Positions 33,137-42,346 of a stretch of 52,291 bases of DNA are shown here, one piece after another. The notes under the pieces were generated by a model. The model searched no databases and was not told where the DNA came from. It saw only the letters and a program-made list of their open reading frames with translations. The stretch is from Actinomycetota bacterium (GTDB lineage: Bacteria; Actinomycetota; CADDZG01; JAHWKV01): assembly GCA_019347715.1 (NCBI GenBank), contig JAHWKU010000014.1, positions 1-52,291 on the forward strand. The letters are read 5' to 3'. How positions within the stretch are numbered: the first letter of the stretch is position 1; every line of letters begins with the position of its first letter. A program made the translations under genes and the position numbers.

Positions 33137-35161
33137 TCAGATCCGAATAAAGATAAAAGCGAGGACAAAAGCAACGATGCCCACGAAAAGAACCCCTGCA
33201 TAGCCCTGGATGTTGCCGGACTGCCAGAACTTAAGGCCGCGGCCGGCTACATCCGCTCCGAAAGCTACCCCATTGACCGCGCCGTCGATCAGCGGCTGGT
33301 CGATCTTGTCGTAGGCGCCTCGTCCGAGCGCGGCGGTTGCCATCCCCGTAACGTTCACCAACCCGTCGAGAACGTTCTGATTGGTCCAGTAGGCAAACTT
33401 GGAGATTTGATCGCGGATCGGCCTCACAATTGCCGACATATAGATGTCATCGAGGTAGTATTTGTTCTCCAGGAGCCGGTAGAACCATCCAAATGGGCTG
33501 CGGACAATATCGATCTTGAGGCGCCCCCCTCGGAAAATGGTCCACCCGGTGAGGAAGCCGGCAATCGCGACGATCATGGAAAAAATAGCTATCGCGAGGT
33601 TGAACGGGTGATGCTCAAGAGCCTCGAAGTGGATCCAATTAGCGAAGAGGTTCGGTTCGCCCGGTAATCCGACCCAGCCACCGACGACCGAGAGGATGGC
33701 CAGAAGGATCAGAGGTGTGGTCATGCTTCCCGGCGACTCATGTGGATGCACGTGGCCCGTGTCGTACTTGGGCTTGCCGAAGAAGGTCAGCGCCAGCATC
33801 CTCGCGACGTAGCAGGCCGTTAGAAACGCCGTGACGATCATCGTGATGAAAACAAACCAGCCGACGCCGTGGCCCGCCCGCGCCTGCATGAAGGCGCCGA
33901 GAATGATCTCGTCCTTCGAGAAGAACCCTGCCAGAGGGAAAAAGCCCGCAAGCGCGAACCCCCCGACCATGTACGTCCGGTAAGTGATCGGCATCTTGTC
34001 CTTGAGGCCCCCCATGTCGCTCATGTTGTTCGAATGAACTGCGTGGATGACAGATCCCGCTCCAAGGAAGAGAAGGGCCTTGAACCAAGCATGGGTCCAA
34101 ATGTGAAAGACGGCTCCGGTGTAAGCACTGATACCGAGCCCTGCGATCATGTACGCCAGCTGCGAGATGGTCGAATAGGCAAGAACGCGCTTTATATCGT
34201 CTTGCACCAGCGCCAGAAGGGCGGCGATCAGCATAGTTATCGACCCGATGATCGCAACCTCGTCCAGGGCCACTGGAGAGGCGTGAAAGACCGTGAACAT
34301 CCTGGCGACCAGATATACGCCGGCGACGACCATAGTGGCGGCGTGGATCAAGGCCGATACCGGGGTCGGCCCAGCCATCGCGTCGGGCAGCCATACATGG
34401 AGCGGAACCTGCGCCGACTTGCCGATGGCTCCGAAGAAGAGCAGCACCGCTGCAGCAGTTAGTACGCCAGCGGCAATGGTCCCGCCCTCGACCGCCTCGG
34501 TGATCTCCGTGATGTTGAAAGTCCCGGCGGCGAAAAAGAGAACGAACACCCCGAATAAGAACCCGACGTCCCCTATCCGGGTCGTGATGAACGCCTTTAT
34601 CGCCGCGTTGGAGTTCTCTCTTTCTTCGAACCAATGTCCGATCAGGAAGTAAGAGCAGATGCCGACTCCTTCCCACCCGACCAGCAGCTGCAGCAAGTTG
34701 TTTGCCATTACCAAGTTGAGCATCGAGCCGGTGAACAGAGAAAGAGCTGCGTAGAACCAGGTATAGCGCCGGTCGCCGTGCATGTATCCCGTCGAATAGA
34801 TGTGAACCATGAGGGATACGAAAGTCACCACGATGAGCATCACGACGGTGAGCCCATCTATCTTCATTCCCAGCTCGAGGAATTCGTTGTCGCCGAACTG
34901 AAGCCACCGAATCGACTTCTCGAATCCATGGAATCCCTCGGTCCCAAGGGCGGAGATCGTGGAGGCGAAAACCGGGACCGAGAGAAGGAACGAGATAGCC
35001 GTCGCTCCTATCCCGATCTCGTGTCCCCGGCCGGGAAGTCTCTTGCCGAGGAAAACGATGAGGAAAAACGAAACGTATGGCACGGCAACGATCAGCCACG
35101 CCCAGTCGATCATTGCGGGAACGGCAACCTCATGGGCCTCCGCTGCAAGAAGCCTCACCAT
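33137..35161 (-). CDS. nuoL: NADH-quinone oxidoreductase-like subunit L (cluster 1)
   Basis: A 674-residue subunit, the distal proton pump of the membrane arm. Motifs include VGWEGVGICSYFLIGHWFEE with the helix-5 Glu and [20 protein letters not shown] with the channel Lys. The C-terminal extension contains the expected lateral helix and final membrane segment (GVLFVGIVAFVLAFIFI). It overlaps nuoK by 7 bases. Confidence 0.95.
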   Translation of the reverse strand: MVRLLAAEAHEVAVPAMIDWAWLIVAVPYVSFFLIVFLGKRLPGRGHEIGIGATAISFLLSVPVFASTISALGTEGFHGFEKSIRWLQFGDNEFLELGMKIDGLTVVMLIVVTFVSLMVHIYSTGYMHGDRRYTWFYAALSLFTGSMLNLVMANNLLQLLVGWEGVGICSYFLIGHWFEERENSNAAIKAFITTRIGDVGFLFGVFVLFFAAGTFNITEITEAVEGGTIAAGVLTAAAVLLFFGAIGKSAQVPLHVWLPDAMAGPTPVSALIHAATMVVAGVYLVARMFTVFHASPVALDEVAIIGSITMLIAALLALVQDDIKRVLAYSTISQLAYMIAGLGISAYTGAVFHIWTHAWFKALLFLGAGSVIHAVHSNNMSDMGGLKDKMPITYRTYMVGGFALAGFFPLAGFFSKDEIILGAFMQARAGHGVGWFVFITMIVTAFLTACYVARMLALTFFGKPKYDTGHVHPHESPGSMTTPLILLAILSVVGGWVGLPGEPNLFANWIHFEALEHHPFNLAIAIFSMIVAIAGFLTGWTIFRGGRLKIDIVRSPFGWFYRLLENKYYLDDIYMSAIVRPIRDQISKFAYWTNQNVLDGLVNVTGMATAALGRGAYDKIDQPLIDGAVNGVAFGADVAGRGLKFWQSGNIQGYAGVLFVGIVAFVLAFIFIRI

Positions 35162-35463
35162 TTCATCAGGCTCACTTCGTCAACCGTCACAGTCGTACGG
35201 TTCCGATAGATCAGAATCACAATGGCGAGTCCGACGCCAATTTCTGCCGCCGCTATCGTGATGATGAACAAAGCGAAGATCTGTCCCATCATCTCGACGT
35301 CTTTCAGCATGGCATTGAAAGCGACAAGATTGATGTTGACCGCGGTAAGCATCACCTCTATCGACATCAGTATCAGCACGGCGTTTCTTCGAGCGAGGAC
35401 TCCATACACGCCCACCGAGAACAAAAAGGCCGAAAGCAGCAGAACCCAGGTGACCGGCATCAT
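35155..35463 (-). CDS. nuoK: NADH-quinone oxidoreductase-like subunit K (cluster 1)
   Basis: A 102-residue, three-helix membrane subunit. The two conserved membrane glutamates are visible in LILMSIEVMLTAVNINLVAF and FALFIITIAAAEIGVGLAIV. The start overlaps the nuoJ stop by 4 bases. Confidence 0.95.
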   Translation of the reverse strand: MMPVTWVLLLSAFLFSVGVYGVLARRNAVLILMSIEVMLTAVNINLVAFNAMLKDVEMMGQIFALFIITIAAAEIGVGLAIVILIYRNRTTVTVDEVSLMKW

Positions 35464-35945
35464 TCGTCCCTCTTCGCGAGGACCACGGCCCCCACGAGCG
35501 CCGCGAGCAATAGAACCGACACGACCTCGAAAGGCAGTACGTACTTGGTAAAGAGGACTCCGCCCAGGGTTCTGACCGTCAGCGTCTGAGAGAAATCGAT
35601 CATCTGCCCATCAAAGGCCCGCACGAGGACCATTGAGGTCATCGCGAATATGGCGCCCGCGACCAAAGCCGCTAGTGCCCGGCTCTGGTTGTCCAGGGCC
35701 GTCCTTCCGATGGGAGCACGGGTGAGCATCAACCCAAAGAGCAGGAGCACGACAACGGCCCCGATGTAGAGCAAGACCTGCACCCATCCGACGAATTCGG
35801 CCAGCAAAAGAATGAAGATGGCGGCGGCCCCGGCAAGGACCATGAGCAGATAGAGGGCGCCGTGAACGACATTTTTTGTCGTGACGAGTCGCACAGCAGC
35901 AATGGCCATGAGAACTCCTATCACCACGAACACGTACTGATGCAT
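35460..35945 (-). CDS. nuoJ: NADH-quinone oxidoreductase-like subunit J (cluster 1)
   Basis: A 161-residue, five-helix membrane subunit linking the quinone site to the pumps. The segment LLAEFVGWVQVLLYIGAVVV is the conserved helix 3 region with its pi-bulge sequence. The start MHQYVFVVIGVL at 35945 is chosen because the open frame further upstream runs antisense-like through nuoI. It begins 10 bases after the nuoI stop. Confidence 0.94.
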   Translation of the reverse strand: MHQYVFVVIGVLMAIAAVRLVTTKNVVHGALYLLMVLAGAAAIFILLLAEFVGWVQVLLYIGAVVVLLLFGLMLTRAPIGRTALDNQSRALAALVAGAIFAMTSMVLVRAFDGQMIDFSQTLTVRTLGGVLFTKYVLPFEVVSVLLLAALVGAVVLAKRDE

Positions 35946-35955
35946 GCCCTCTGCC

Positions 35956-36915
35956 TTATCCGCCCGGTCCTCGAGTGCCCTTGCGGGCGCGCAAGACCGC
36001 AGCCTTTCTCCGGCCCTCGGCAACGCGGGGGTCGGAGCCCTTCCCAATCTCCTCTTCGTATACCTTGCGCCCGATCTCTTCGGCCTCTTCTTCGGAAACG
36101 GCCGTGGCCTCCGCCTGGGGCTCGGATGGCGTTGGAGCCTCTTCCTTTGGCTGAGGAGCTTCCTCCTGTGGCGCAGCCTCGCCAGTCGCAACATCGGTGT
36201 CGATAGCCTCCGCTGCTTCTTCCGTCACTTTCGCCTCTTGTTCAGGCACCGCAGCAGGGTCCGTCGGCTCCCCCTGATCGGTCTTCGGGGCCGCCACTTC
36301 CCCGGCGGGCGTTGGCTGCTCGCCATCGGAAGCCGGCGGTGTGGCAACCGCAGGGGCGGTCCGCTGCGGCAAGGTCTTGAACTCGGGACCGGTTGCAGCG
36401 GGATCGAGCTCGTCGGGGGGAAGGACTGTGTACATCCAGTCCGAGAGACGATCCATCTCGTGGGTGAGATGCGTGATGTCGTGCTCCGCGTATTCGTATT
36501 CGGGGGTCCAGAACAGCGCATCGTATGGACAGACCTCAACGCAGATGCCGCAGTACATGCACAAGGCATAGTCGATGGCAAAACGATCGAGGACGTTGTA
36601 TTTCTTGGCGCGCTTTCCTTCCTGAGCGGGCTGGCGAAATTCCTTGTGACCATCGATGTAGATGCACCAATCGGGACACTCCTTCGCGCACAACATGCAA
36701 ACCGTGCAGTTCTCTTCCTTGAGCGCGATGACGCCGCGGCTTCTTGCGGGGAGGACGTCCTTCTCATCGGGGTACTGGACGGTGACCGACCGGGAAAGGA
36801 GGTGGCGCATGGTGATCTGGAGGCCCTTCAGCAGGCCGGTGCCGAGCGTAGTCTTTTTGATCTCCCGAAGGGGAGTCTGGTCGATGTCGAGCTTTACTAT
36901 CTCTGTCTTGGCCAT
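35956..36915 (-). CDS. nuoI: NADH-quinone oxidoreductase-like subunit I (cluster 1) with long acidic tail
   Basis: A 319-residue protein. The first ~180 residues are the ordinary two-cluster ferredoxin subunit, with [12 protein letters not shown] and [12 protein letters not shown] each binding 4Fe-4S, that passes electrons to NuoB. The remaining ~130 residues are a low-complexity tail rich in Glu, Ala, Pro and Thr ([20 protein letters not shown]) ending in a basic patch. Normal NuoI is about 160-220 residues. The ATG overlaps the nuoH stop (TGATG). The tail resembles in composition the NusG extension in this window. Confidence 0.94.
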   Translation of the reverse strand: MAKTEIVKLDIDQTPLREIKKTTLGTGLLKGLQITMRHLLSRSVTVQYPDEKDVLPARSRGVIALKEENCTVCMLCAKECPDWCIYIDGHKEFRQPAQEGKRAKKYNVLDRFAIDYALCMYCGICVEVCPYDALFWTPEYEYAEHDITHLTHEMDRLSDWMYTVLPPDELDPAATGPEFKTLPQRTAPAVATPPASDGEQPTPAGEVAAPKTDQGEPTDPAAVPEQEAKVTEEAAEAIDTDVATGEAAPQEEAPQPKEEAPTPSEPQAEATAVSEEEAEEIGRKVYEEEIGKGSDPRVAEGRRKAAVLRARKGTRGPGG

Positions 36916-37931
36916 CAGATGATCGGGGTCAGTTTCAGGGCGCCGACGAAGAAGATGTTCGCCAGCGACAACGGGACGAGAACCTTCCATGCAAACCTCT
37001 GCAGCTGGTCCTCACGGAGCCGAGGGTAAGTCCACCGCACCCACATCAGAACGAAGAGAATCGACGAGGTCTTTAGCAAGAACCACAGCGGCCTCAAGGG
37101 TTCCCAATCGAGGGCCGGAATCGGAGGCAGGTAACCACCAAGGAAAAGCGTGGTGGCCAATGCGGACAGCGCTATGAAGGCGATGTATTCGGCCGCGAAC
37201 AGGCCGAACGCAAATCGCATGCCGCTGTACTCGGTGAAGGCTCCGGTAATGATCTCAGCCTCCGCGATCGGCATGTCGAACGGAGGTCTAACGACTTCGG
37301 CAGTGGCAGCGACCATAAAGATCACGAATGAGAGGCCCTGTGGCCAGTTGAACAGCCAGAACGGCCGCTGGGACTCGACAATGTCCACCATCGACATTGA
37401 TCCCGCCTGCATGACCACCGCAGCAGCTGCCAGGACCAGCGGCAGCTCGTAGGCAATCAATTGCCCGGCCATCCGTAGAGCCCCGACGAGAGAGTACTTG
37501 TTCGCCGAAGCCCATCCGGCCATCAGCACTCCGATAACGCCGATCGAGGAAACTGCCAGCGCGTAGAAGATACCGACCTCGAGGTCTTCGATGATCCACT
37601 GTGGGCCGACAGGGATGACCACGAAGGCGAGGGCCGCTCCCATCATCGTCAGAAACGGCACCGCTGCAAACACCATCCGGTCGGCGGCTCTTGGGATGAT
37701 GTCTTCCTTCTGGATGAATTTGATCCCGTCGGCAAGGGTTTGCGCCCACCCGTGGAAACCTCCCGGATACATGGGGCCGAGACGGTGCTGAATGTGCGCC
37801 ATCACCTTCAACTCGACGTAGCCGACCACTAACGTCGCTGGAAGGAGAATCAGCAGTACAGAAAGCTTGATCCCAAGGATGACCCACGGATTCGCGAGCA
37901 GCGTCTCCAGGAGTTGAAGGAGGTCAGGCAT
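36915..37931 (-). CDS. nuoH: NADH-quinone oxidoreductase-like subunit H (cluster 1)
   Basis: A 338-residue, eight-helix membrane subunit that forms much of the quinone chamber. [20 protein letters not shown] and the charged loop around [20 protein letters not shown] are conserved. It starts inside the nuoD stop (TGATG) and ends in the nuoI start. Confidence 0.95.
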   Translation of the reverse strand: MPDLLQLLETLLANPWVILGIKLSVLLILLPATLVVGYVELKVMAHIQHRLGPMYPGGFHGWAQTLADGIKFIQKEDIIPRAADRMVFAAVPFLTMMGAALAFVVIPVGPQWIIEDLEVGIFYALAVSSIGVIGVLMAGWASANKYSLVGALRMAGQLIAYELPLVLAAAAVVMQAGSMSMVDIVESQRPFWLFNWPQGLSFVIFMVAATAEVVRPPFDMPIAEAEIITGAFTEYSGMRFAFGLFAAEYIAFIALSALATTLFLGGYLPPIPALDWEPLRPLWFLLKTSSILFVLMWVRWTYPRLREDQLQRFAWKVLVPLSLANIFFVGALKLTPII

Positions 37932-39079
37932 CAGCGATCTATGTCCCCGACGACGAAGAACATGGAACCGAGGATCGCGATCATGTCGGGCACGTATATC
38001 CCCTTAAGAAGGTGAGGAGCCACCGACACGTTGGAAAACGATGGAGTGCGGATCTTCATCCGGTATGGCTTGGCATCGCCGTTCGATATCAGGTAGTAGC
38101 CAAGTTCACCCAGGGGATTCTCGGCCCTCGAGTAGATCTCACCTTCCGGAAGGGTGAGCCGTTTGGGTACCTGTCCGAGATGTGATCCTGGTGGCAGGCC
38201 CTCCAGAGCTTGCTCGATGATCCGCGCCGACTCACGCATTTCCTGGATGAGCACCCAGAACCGGTCGAACGCATCTCCCTTGGCCCCCACCGGAATGTCG
38301 AAATCGAACTCATCGTAGATGAGATAGGGATCGGTTCGTCTCACGTCATAGGGAACACCGCTTCCCCGCAGGATAGGTCCCGAGACTCCATATTCGAGGG
38401 CGAGTTCGGGATCGAGGATCCCTACGTCGACGGTTCTCTGCTTGAAAATCTCGTTGCCTAAAAGCAGGTTCTCGTAATCCGGAATGTATTTGATCAGCTG
38501 GCGGATCCCCTTGAGAACCCTTTCCGCGAAACCCTTGGGAACATCCTCCTTGAGGCCACCTGGCCTGATGAAACCGAAATGCATCCTGCCGCCCGTCACC
38601 ATCTCCATGGCTTCCTGCAGGAGCTCCCTCTCTCGGAATGCATACATGACCGGAGTCGATGCTCCCAGCTCGAGACCGAATGAGCCGGTGAACATGAGGT
38701 GGTTCAGGATGCGATTGATCTCGGCCAGGATCACTCGGAGGTACTGGGCTCTCGGCGGGACCTCCAGCTCCATCAATTTCTCCACTGCGATCGAAGCCGG
38801 GATCTCGTTGTTGATCCCAGAGAGCCAGTCCATCCGTGAGAGGAGGTTCGTTATCTGACGAAAGTCCCGCTGCTCCAGGAGCTTTTCGTGACCGCGGTGC
38901 ATGTAACCGATGACCGGCTCACCCTCGACGATGCGCTCTCCGTCGAGAGTGACTATGACTCTCAAAACCCCATGGGTCGCGGGGTGCTGGGGGCCGACGT
39001 TCAAAATCATCTCTTCGGTTCTGAGAGTGCCGGCCCCGGTGACGCGGGCCTTGGTCAGCTCATCCGGGATCTTCGCCAT
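37931..39079 (-). CDS. nuoD: NADH-quinone oxidoreductase-like subunit D (cluster 1)
   Basis: A 382-residue subunit related to the large subunit of NiFe hydrogenases, forming the quinone site with NuoB. NVGPQHPATHGVLR carries the quinone-binding His, and IGYMHRGHEKL follows. Hydrogenase-type cysteines are absent, as expected for NuoD. The ATG at 39079 overlaps the nuoC stop (TGATG); the frame is open further upstream inside nuoC but that is not coding. Confidence 0.95.
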   Translation of the reverse strand: MAKIPDELTKARVTGAGTLRTEEMILNVGPQHPATHGVLRVIVTLDGERIVEGEPVIGYMHRGHEKLLEQRDFRQITNLLSRMDWLSGINNEIPASIAVEKLMELEVPPRAQYLRVILAEINRILNHLMFTGSFGLELGASTPVMYAFRERELLQEAMEMVTGGRMHFGFIRPGGLKEDVPKGFAERVLKGIRQLIKYIPDYENLLLGNEIFKQRTVDVGILDPELALEYGVSGPILRGSGVPYDVRRTDPYLIYDEFDFDIPVGAKGDAFDRFWVLIQEMRESARIIEQALEGLPPGSHLGQVPKRLTLPEGEIYSRAENPLGELGYYLISNGDAKPYRMKIRTPSFSNVSVAPHLLKGIYVPDMIAILGSMFFVVGDIDR

Positions 39080-39630
39080 CAAGAACGCCCCCCTCCCGCG
39101 GCCTCGTCCGGTTCCGTCGCCCCCGGCCACGGCTTGTAGGTCCGGCTCGCCAGCTTGAAGCTCTTGAGCAGCGGATGACCTTCGAAGTCCTCGGGCAGAT
39201 ACAGCTTGACGAGGTTTGGATGGCCTTCGAAGGTGATCCCGAACATCTCGGCGCACTCGCGCTCGTGCCAGTTCGCGCCGGCGTACACCCCTGTAACCGA
39301 AGCCAGAGAAGGATCCTCGGAAGGAAGGGCCACCTTGACAATCACGGTGTTCTCGAAGCGAGTCGACGAAACGGCCGCGATCACCTCGAGGCCCTCCTCC
39401 TGCAGATCGACCGCAGAAAGAAAGGTGAAGTAATCGCAACGGAGCTCGGGGTCGCCCTTGAGAGTCGACATGATGTCGACGATACGTCCCGGCTCCGCCG
39501 AGACGATCACTTGATTGAACCGGACCTGCACCTCGCCAGCCGCGTTGCCCAGTTTCGAGCGAACGCGCTCGCTAAATGCCTCCGGCTCGACCCGTTCCGA
39601 TGACCTGGGGAATCTTTTTGTCGTGGCCAC
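39079..39630 (-). CDS. nuoC: NADH-quinone oxidoreductase-like subunit C (cluster 1)
   Basis: A 183-residue peripheral subunit that packs against NuoD. The signature [20 protein letters not shown] followed by [16 protein letters not shown] is characteristic. It begins at a GTG (39630) inside the end of nuoB, a 59-base overlap that is longer than usual; a later start cannot be excluded because the N-terminal ~30 residues are poorly conserved. Confidence 0.93.
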   Translation of the reverse strand: MATTKRFPRSSERVEPEAFSERVRSKLGNAAGEVQVRFNQVIVSAEPGRIVDIMSTLKGDPELRCDYFTFLSAVDLQEEGLEVIAAVSSTRFENTVIVKVALPSEDPSLASVTGVYAGANWHERECAEMFGITFEGHPNLVKLYLPEDFEGHPLLKSFKLASRTYKPWPGATEPDEAAGGGRS

Positions 39631-40108
39631 GCCACTTCTCCGTTATGTCCTCGCCCTGAATCATTTGCTGAAGTCGGACTATTCCGTACAGCAACGCCTC
39701 CGGCCTGGGCGGGCAACCGGGAACGTAAACATCTACCGGCAAAATCTGATCCACTCCCTTGGTCACCGAGTACGAATCCCAATACGGTCCCCCGCAATTC
39801 GAACAGGATCCCATCGAGATGACGTACTTGGGTTCGGGCATTTGCTCGTAGACCCTCTTGATTGCTGGCGCCATCTTGTCGGTCACCGTTCCTGCTACCA
39901 CCATCAAGTCGGCCTGACGTGGTGATGCTGGAAATGGAATGACCCCCAGCCGCATGATGTCGTGCTTGGGCATGGCGGAAGCTATGAACTCGATCGAACA
40001 GCAGGCCAGCCCGAACTGAAACATCCAAAGCGAGTACTTCCTGCTCCAGTTCAGCACCCAAGAGACCGACTTCGGCAGCTTGATGGTCTTTACTTTTCGG
40101 TTAGCCAT
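39572..40108 (-). CDS. nuoB: NADH-quinone oxidoreductase-like subunit B (cluster 1)
   Basis: A 178-residue subunit holding the terminal 4Fe-4S cluster N2. The four cysteine ligands lie in [18 protein letters not shown] and [13 protein letters not shown], the tandem CC being typical. The ATG at 40108 was chosen; a GTG one codon earlier is possible. It is 13 bases after nuoA. Confidence 0.95.
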   Translation of the reverse strand: MANRKVKTIKLPKSVSWVLNWSRKYSLWMFQFGLACCSIEFIASAMPKHDIMRLGVIPFPASPRQADLMVVAGTVTDKMAPAIKRVYEQMPEPKYVISMGSCSNCGGPYWDSYSVTKGVDQILPVDVYVPGCPPRPEALLYGIVRLQQMIQGEDITEKWRGHDKKIPQVIGTGRAGGI

Positions 40109-40121
40109 CACCGACGCCCCA

Positions 40122-40490
40122 CTAAATCCACTCCAGGACTTTCTTGCGCCAGGCGTAGACCAGGCCGAGACCCAGGATGGCGATGAAGATCATCATTTCG
40201 ATGAAGGCGAAGATTCCTATTTCTTCGAACACTGTCGCCCAGGGGAATAGGAACACCGCCTCTACGTCAAAGATCACGAAGAGCAAGGCAAAGATGTAGT
40301 AGCGAACCGTAGATTGAGTCCAGCCCCCTCCGATGGGGTCGACGCCGCACTCATAAGTAGAGAGCTTCTCGTCTTTGTCCACTCGTGGCCGAACGAGCCT
40401 GGCAAGAAGCAGCGTGCCTCCGACCAAGACGACAACCAGACCGGCGAACATGCCGAACGTGAAGTAGTCGCCGAAATACCCTTCAGGCAT
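40122..40490 (-). CDS. nuoA: NADH-quinone oxidoreductase-like subunit A (cluster 1)
   Basis: A 122-residue, three-helix membrane subunit and first gene of the cluster. The conserved loop [12 protein letters not shown] and the membrane acidic segment [17 protein letters not shown] are present. GAGG precedes the ATG. About 45-65 bases upstream lies a perfect inverted repeat over a -10-like sequence, suggesting that the whole operon is under a redox or cyclic-nucleotide regulator. Confidence 0.95.
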   Translation of the reverse strand: MPEGYFGDYFTFGMFAGLVVVLVGGTLLLARLVRPRVDKDEKLSTYECGVDPIGGGWTQSTVRYYIFALLFVIFDVEAVFLFPWATVFEEIGIFAFIEMMIFIAILGLGLVYAWRKKVLEWI

Positions 40491-40532
40491 AAGCCCTCAG
40501 ATCACTCCCATCTCGTGCTCTGGTCAGATGTC

Positions 40533-40554
40533 GCTTGTGAAAATTATCACAAGC
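40533..40554 (-). promoter_or_regulatory. Rex-like (or CRP-like) operator over the nuoA promoter
   Basis: GCTTGTGA (40533-40540) and TCACAAGC (40547-40554) form a perfect 8-bp inverted repeat with a 6-base A/T spacer. The 18-base core TTGTGAAAATTATCACAA differs from the Rex consensus TTGTGAA-N4-TTCACAA by one base; it also contains TGTGA-N6-TCACA, the CRP consensus. On the minus strand it overlaps a likely extended -10 (TGTGATAAT). Rex senses NADH/NAD+ and controls nuo genes in actinobacteria, so Rex is the first choice. Confidence 0.7.
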
Positions 40555-40619
40555 ATCAATCCAGACCATGGTTGGCACTGGCGATCTTACTCATCGGGAT
40601 ACAAGGAAGGGAAACGTGG

Positions 40620-41576
40620 TCAGAATCCGGATTGAACGTTCGAGCCGTCCCGGCAAAGAGCCCAAGGCATCGCCTTCGTGTTATAGCCAGCGTGGGCATT
40701 TCCATCCCGGTCAATGAGGATCAAGCCGGCCTTCCCCTCAGTCCTCTTTGCCAGGACGGCGAGGGCTCTGCTCGCCGCGGCCTCGACCGAATCACCTTCT
40801 GCCAGCGCCTGAACAGCCTCCCGGCAGAGCAGAACTCTGAGAATGGATTCTCCATGGCCGGTTGCGCTCGCAGCTCCTCCGGCGAAGTCGTCGGCATATG
40901 TGCCTGCTCCGGGAAGAGGGGTATCTCCTATGCGGCCCAGCCTCTTGTAGACGATCCCCCCGGTCGAGGTACCAGCAGCCAAAGTTCCCGATTGATCCAC
41001 CGCGACTGCCCCAACCGTCCCACCGGTCTCACCGCCTGAAACCGACGCGACATCTGCTTGATCCTCGTCTGAGAGTTTTATGGGAGTGGAGAGCGCTTCT
41101 TTCCACGACATCCCCGATGAGATCCTGGACTGAATCTCATCGAATGCACGGCTCGTTCTAGGGGTTATAAGAGCGTCCTGCGATACATGGCTTACGCCGC
41201 GCGCCGCCGCGAAGAGTCCGGCCGCCGGCCCAGACAGGATGGCATGCTCGTCTTCCTCATAAACTCTGAGAGCCGCCTCGATCCCACTCGCCAAGGGTGG
41301 ACACGCAGCTATCGCTCCGAATCGGAGGTCCCCGGTCATCAGGGCGGCATCGAGCTCAATGGTCCCCTCTCTTGTGAGGGTCGCTCCGATGCCAGCGTTG
41401 AAGAGAGGATTCTCCTCCAGGGCCTTCACCGCCTCCACCACAGCCGCCACGGCCCCGCGGCCGATAGCTGCGGCTCCACGAGCAGCGGCTTCCTCGCAGC
41501 CGGCAACCCCTTTCGAAACCCGGCCCTCGGGCCAGGCTCCTGCTCCGCCGTGGACCAGAACGCCCGGAGAAATCAA
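40620..41576 (-). CDS. Isoaspartyl peptidase / L-asparaginase (plant type, Ntn hydrolase)
   Basis: A 318-residue self-cleaving amidohydrolase removing isoaspartyl dipeptides or hydrolysing asparagine. The N-terminus LVHGGAGAWPEG and NAGIGATLTREGTIELDAAL are typical. The precursor should cut in front of the Thr in ETGGTVGAVAVDQSG, producing alpha and beta chains; the beta chain has GTSTGGIVYKRLGRIGDTPL and ATGHGE-like substrate residues. The start is TTG 41576. It sits alone between the two nuo clusters, divergent from the small gene at 41642. Confidence 0.9.
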   Translation of the reverse strand: MISPGVLVHGGAGAWPEGRVSKGVAGCEEAAARGAAAIGRGAVAAVVEAVKALEENPLFNAGIGATLTREGTIELDAALMTGDLRFGAIAACPPLASGIEAALRVYEEDEHAILSGPAAGLFAAARGVSHVSQDALITPRTSRAFDEIQSRISSGMSWKEALSTPIKLSDEDQADVASVSGGETGGTVGAVAVDQSGTLAAGTSTGGIVYKRLGRIGDTPLPGAGTYADDFAGGAASATGHGESILRVLLCREAVQALAEGDSVEAAASRALAVLAKRTEGKAGLILIDRDGNAHAGYNTKAMPWALCRDGSNVQSGF

Positions 41577-41641
41577 TTCTTGCCTACCCTTCTTTTCGTT
41601 TGTCCTTTTGGCTTGGCGATAGATGCAGCTTCACGTACCCT

Positions 41642-42043
41642 ATGTCCTTCACTGTGGCTAAGACCAAGGACGGCACCGAGTTTTATCTGGCGGAGATATC
41701 TCCCGCAACGGGCGACGCCGACATGGCTCGCGCCAAGAAGACGATCGAGGGCCTGTCACGAAAGGGCGATGCCGTCTTCGAGGTCGGCGGCAACCTCTAC
41801 CTAGCTATCGTTTCCAACGTCCCAGGGACAGGGATAGCACTAAGGCGAATGATCACCAACGCGCGTCAAAACGACCTCGACGTAAAGGTGCGCCTTGTTA
41901 CAGAACCATTTCCACAACAGTTGGCTGAGGTTGCGTCGAAAGTGATCATGGGTCAGGTAGAGGTAAGCGGCAGACCCGCGGGCCGTCGAGATGCCTCCGT
42001 GGACGACGTCTTCGAAGTGGAAGTGAAACCGGACCAAAGATGA
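41642..42043 (+). CDS. Hypothetical protein between the nuo clusters
   Basis: A 133-residue soluble alpha/beta protein (MSFTVAKTKDGTEFYLAEIS ... LTEPFP-like and VDDVFEVEVKPDQR). No family recognised. The ATG at 41642 is preferred because an earlier in-frame start adds an unlikely Cys/Trp-rich lead. No strong ribosome site is seen. It is followed after 12 bases by the small membrane gene at 42056, so they may form a unit. Confidence 0.55.
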   Translation: MSFTVAKTKDGTEFYLAEISPATGDADMARAKKTIEGLSRKGDAVFEVGGNLYLAIVSNVPGTGIALRRMITNARQNDLDVKVRLVTEPFPQQLAEVASKVIMGQVEVSGRPAGRRDASVDDVFEVEVKPDQR

Positions 42044-42055
42044 GGTCTCCTTAGC

Positions 42056-42346
42056 ATGGAACTTCTTTTGTTTTTCTCCGGGATCCTTGCGGTAGTCCTC
42101 TTTTTCCTGCTGCTTGTCCGAATCAGATCACGCAGAGCCGACCTGTTTCCTCCAGCCGGCGGTACTGGCAGAGGCCGGACTGCTGGGGATAGATCTCCTC
42201 TGATCCCGAACCGGCCCGCCGGTGCAGCTGGAGCCGAACTTCCGATTCCGCGGGAGCCTTCTTCGATTGAAGTCAAAGCGCGCGTAATCGAAAAAATGTC
42301 AGACAGGGTGAGCCGTCGCGGACAAGGGGCAGTAAGAATTATCTGA
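42056..42346 (+). CDS. Small single-pass membrane protein
   Basis: A 96-residue protein with an N-terminal membrane helix (MELLLFFSGILAVVLFFLLL) followed by an Arg/Gly/Pro-rich cytoplasmic tail (SRRADLFPPAGGTGRGRTAG). GAGGT lies about 9 bases before the ATG. Its last 8 bases overlap, tail to tail, the end of nuoN of cluster 2. No family recognised. Confidence 0.55.
   Translation: MELLLFFSGILAVVLFFLLLVRIRSRRADLFPPAGGTGRGRTAGDRSPLIPNRPAGAAGAELPIPREPSSIEVKARVIEKMSDRVSRRGQGAVRII

Noticed and set aside
33738..35099. 453-residue open frame within nuoL
   Set aside because: Same strand but another frame than a complete nuoL; composition is Arg/His-rich without any motif.
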